From: Streptococcus xiaochunlingii
GTDB lineage: Bacteria > Bacillota > Bacilli > Lactobacillales > Streptococcaceae
Assembly: GCF_006385805.1 (NCBI RefSeq)
Contig: NZ_VFSG01000001.1
Coordinates: forward strand, 1,302,001-1,366,000
Direction of reading: 5' to 3'
Length of the DNA: 64,000 bases
Below are positions 61,718-64,000 of the stretch, in pieces; within the stretch, counting starts at the first letter, position 1, and each line of letters begins with the position of its first letter. Position numbers and translations under genes: made by a program. The notes beneath the pieces are model-generated. The model ran no database searches, was not told the DNA's origin, and worked only from the letters and a program-made list of their open reading frames with translations.

Positions 61718-63253
61718 CTATAACATTGGTGCAAACAACTGCATAATCTCTTTAATCAAATGCTGGTACCAGGTGATCCGGAAAGTGTCCAACTGAATCT
61801 GCTGAGATACAGAGAATATCTCTTCAAAATCCGCTCGTATCTTGGTCAATTCTGGGCTTCGATACATCCAGACAGCATTCTCATAGTGGTGGACTAGGCT
61901 GCGATAGTCAAAGTTGATGGTTCCGACTACTGCGACTTCATCGTCGGCCAAGACTTGCTTGCTATGGATAAAGCCTGGAGTGTACTCATAAATTTTCACC
62001 CCTGCTTCCATGAGGTCTGGATAAGCCCCTCGTGTAACGATTTGGATCAGTTTTTTATCTGGAATGAAAGGAGTCACGATGCGTACATCGACCCCTCGGA
62101 GTGCCGCATTTCGAATATCTTCTGTCAAATCATAATCAATGATTAAATAAGGGGTCGTAATATAGACATAATCCGTCGCCTGATTGATGATATTCTGATA
62201 AACAGACTTACCAACTTGGGATTTGTAGATGGGTTTAGGACCGCTACCAAAGGGAATATAGAAGCCCTCACCCTCTACCGCTTGGTTTTCCATATGGTAT
62301 TTATCAAAATCTTCAATTTCCCCCTGGTTGATGTACCAGTTCATGAGAAAGAGCCGCGTCAAGGCCTTAACCGCTCGACCATCTAAGCGCACTGCACTAT
62401 CCTTCCAATGACCGAAGCGCTCTATCTGATTGATATACTCATCCGCTAGGTTAACCCCACCTGTATAGCCAATCTGACCATCAATGACCAAGATCTTGCG
62501 GTGGTCTCGATTGTTATAAGCCACCGTCAATCGTGGCACCACCTTGTTGAACTTATGGGCGTCAATGCCTAATTTTCGCAAGCGTCTGGTATAGTTTCCC
62601 TTAAGGGTCGCCATACAGCCGATATCATCGTAGAGCAATTTCACCTCTACCCCTTCTTTAACCTTTTCAAGTAGGATATCTAGGATACTATTCCACATCA
62701 GGCCTTCCTCGATGATGTAGAATTCGAGAAAGATAAATTTCTTAGCTGAGCGCAAATCCTCCAACAATTGCGGAAGCATCTGATCCCCTAGTGGGAAGAA
62801 AATCGAAGCTGTCCCGTTGTACAGGTCTGCATTGTGGTCCATGGATAGAATAGACTTGACCATCCCATACACGGTCTTGCTCTCTTCTTTCAACTGGAGG
62901 CGAAGCTCGTGGCTATTATCCTCACGGAACTTCATGGACTCCATATTTTCCAACTGAACCATCTCTTTTTTGGACAAACGCCGCTCCCCAAACATGAGGT
63001 AAAGAAGGGAACCAAAAACGGGGATGACGGCAATTAAGAGCCAGGTCACCTTGCTCTCTGGAGGCATATTCCGGTTAACAATCGCCAAAATGGTCGAGAT
63101 ATACAAGAGGACCATGATGGTGACAGACATCCAATTGGGGAACCATTCATTTAGCCAAAAGAAGGCTGCAAAGGACAACCAGAGTTCAAACCCCATAAAA
63201 AGGATACTGAACCCATATTTGGACATTAACAATCGAATTTTTCGAAAACTCAC
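61718..63253 (-). CDS. cls: cardiolipin synthase
   Basis: 511 residues. Two N-terminal membrane helices and the PLDc_N region (VNRNMPPESKVTWLLIAVIP, VFGSLLYLMFGERRLS) are followed by two phospholipase-D domains with HRKILVIDG (HxKxxxxD, about 230) and HSKQVLADDE (about 425). It condenses two phosphatidylglycerol molecules into cardiolipin at the membrane. The start is a GTG with AAGGAGAACGAGG before it; a normal-length enzyme. Promoter TTGCGC-17-TATACT at 63312-63284. Confidence 0.96.
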   Translation of the reverse strand: MSFRKIRLLMSKYGFSILFMGFELWLSFAAFFWLNEWFPNWMSVTIMVLLYISTILAIVNRNMPPESKVTWLLIAVIPVFGSLLYLMFGERRLSKKEMVQLENMESMKFREDNSHELRLQLKEESKTVYGMVKSILSMDHNADLYNGTASIFFPLGDQMLPQLLEDLRSAKKFIFLEFYIIEEGLMWNSILDILLEKVKEGVEVKLLYDDIGCMATLKGNYTRRLRKLGIDAHKFNKVVPRLTVAYNNRDHRKILVIDGQIGYTGGVNLADEYINQIERFGHWKDSAVRLDGRAVKALTRLFLMNWYINQGEIEDFDKYHMENQAVEGEGFYIPFGSGPKPIYKSQVGKSVYQNIINQATDYVYITTPYLIIDYDLTEDIRNAALRGVDVRIVTPFIPDKKLIQIVTRGAYPDLMEAGVKIYEYTPGFIHSKQVLADDEVAVVGTINFDYRSLVHHYENAVWMYRSPELTKIRADFEEIFSVSQQIQLDTFRITWYQHLIKEIMQLFAPML

Positions 63254-63283
63254 CCTCGTTCTCCTTCTTTTCTAATCCCTACT

Positions 63284-63312
63284 AGTATACCAGTTCTAAG
63301 AAGGGAGCGCAA
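63284..63312 (-). promoter_or_regulatory. cls promoter
   Basis: TTGCGC (63312-63307), 17 bases, TATACT (63289-63284) on the minus strand. Confidence 0.7.
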
Positions 63313-63328
63313 ACCCGATAAAGAGAAA

Positions 63329-63506
63329 AAAGAGGCTGGGACAAAAGTCCTAGCCTCTCAATTGTCTTTGGATTATCGAGCAAGACGCAGTGGTTGAGTG
63401 GGCTCTACTACACTGATTTCATCAGCTTTCACAGCCCTACCCAACTGTGCGGAGGTGGGACGACGAAATTGAATTCTAACGAATTACCAATTTCTGTCCC
63501 ACTCTC
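63329..63506 (+). repeat. 178-bp hairpin-ended repeat, copy 2
   Basis: Same orientation, length and hairpins as 37009-37186. The right end is 12 bases from the stop of the lipoprotein gene, so it forms that gene's 3' UTR and terminator on the minus strand (TCCCAGCCTCTTTTTTC). Confidence 0.85.
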
Positions 63507-63518
63507 ACTTCTGCTAGT

Positions 63519-63983
63519 TTATTGCTTGGTCAGAACAATTGTATCATCATCATAGAGCTCTTGGTCAAAGTCTTCCAGAGTCAATTGTTGCCCCTCTAGT
63601 CGATAGCGGTAGACATCATCTCCAATGATAATCGACTGGTTGGCAGCATCTAGTTTCACTGGCTTGATTTCTTGTTCTCCGTCAGGCTCCACAGCTGTCC
63701 AAGTTCCTGTATTTTCTGTGACAACTAAGGTAATCTGGTCCGCTTCATCTACCCCTTTGTAGGTTCCATCAATATTACCTTGAGTCACTTGAGTGTTTGT
63801 AGTATTTAAACTAGATGAATTTGAGCTTCCATCAGAAGAACTTCCTTGTGTATTTGTTGTCTTTGCTTCGGAAGCAGTCACCTGAATATTAGACTGTGAA
63901 GACGATGGTGTTTGCTGATTCGAACACGCTCCAAGTAGGAGGACTGTAGCTGTTGCTAATAAAGCAGTTACTTTCTTTGCCAT
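63519..63983 (-). CDS. small putative lipoprotein
   Basis: 154 residues: signal peptide with lipobox LGAC (about 17-20), a Ser/Thr/Asn/Gln-rich linker (to about 70), and a compact beta-rich domain, NIDGTYKGVDEADQITLVVT to YDDDTIVLTKQ. The arrangement (lipobox, polar linker, GTYKG-type beta domain) resembles other streptococcal lipoproteins, including the one at 11372-12106. Function unknown. ATG at 63983 has GGAGACCATCT-type spacing (AAAGGAGACCATCT). Confidence 0.85.
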   Translation of the reverse strand: MAKKVTALLATATVLLLGACSNQQTPSSSQSNIQVTASEAKTTNTQGSSSDGSSNSSSLNTTNTQVTQGNIDGTYKGVDEADQITLVVTENTGTWTAVEPDGEQEIKPVKLDAANQSIIIGDDVYRYRLEGQQLTLEDFDQELYDDDTIVLTKQ

Positions 63984-64000
63984 AGATGGTCTCCTTTCGC

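Overview
The window is chromosomal DNA from an oral Streptococcus. Near-identical matches to remembered pneumococcal proteins (PurA, DusB, ClpC, RpsB, TadA), a YSIRK/LPxTG surface-protein style, a histidine-triad protein with an AdcR box, and a wzg-wzh-wzd-wze-wchA-wchF polysaccharide locus point to the mitis/sanguinis group. S. parasanguinis or a close relative is my best guess. This is inference from memory; no search was run. Almost all genes lie on the minus strand.

Layout. 1-3316 (minus): 5' part of pgi, a structured non-coding stretch, the SRP RNA gene, tadA, a small RNA gene with a near-perfect CiaR promoter, and purA with a PurR box. 3613-8200 (plus): bifunctional glutathione synthetase gshF, a decayed ADP-ribosylglycohydrolase (minus), and the overlapping pair hslO-dusB. 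8518-11169 (minus): an NAD-salvage operon nadR-pnuC-nrtR with a consensus promoter and an adjacent palindrome. 11372-12106: a lipoprotein whose promoter is packed with TGTWAC half-sites. 12268-16048 (minus): ctsR-clpC followed by an ECF-type membrane protein and a DUF4430 lipoprotein, with a CtsR box upstream. 16280-26903 (minus): two very large cell-wall-anchored glycosidases, a GH29 alpha-L-fucosidase and a BgaA-like GH2 beta-galactosidase, with a cre site upstream of the latter. 27175-32047: a small membrane protein, rpsB-tsf, tRNA-Cys, a lipoprotein, nusG, and rpmG-secE. 32173-36890: a zinc metallopeptidase, pbp2a and a pseudouridine synthase. 37211-41365 (minus): a zinc-acquisition pair (AdcAII-type lipoprotein and Pht-type protein) under two abutting AdcR boxes. 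41747-44923: a GH25/CHAP murein hydrolase carrying three near-identical 309-bp repeats. 45068-60529 (minus): a complete Wzx/Wzy polysaccharide locus of 14 genes, resembling the coaggregation receptor polysaccharide (RPS) loci of oral streptococci. It has a Stealth-family phosphotransferase, Glf, a galactofuranosyltransferase, and two tandem Wzy-like genes of which the first is truncated. 60701-63983: a lipoprotein with a candidate VicR/WalR box, a cardiolipin synthase, and another lipoprotein.

Intergenic space is rich in repeats. There are two copies of a terminal-inverted-repeat (MITE-like) element (8326-8463, 33214-33461), two copies of a 178-bp element whose hairpins act as the 3' end of the adjacent minus-strand gene (37009-37186, 63329-63506), and four copies of a short AT-rich hairpin. 

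Functional theme: surface and envelope biology for life on host glycans (galactose/fucose release, zinc capture, receptor polysaccharide, murein remodelling) next to housekeeping translation and stress genes. I see no prophage, no CRISPR array and no intact insertion sequence. I do not see a clearly unprecedented multi-gene system. The least routine items are the csRNA gene, the repeat families, the double-wzy scar, the nusG leader terminator and the ECF/DUF4430 pair inside the clpC operon.
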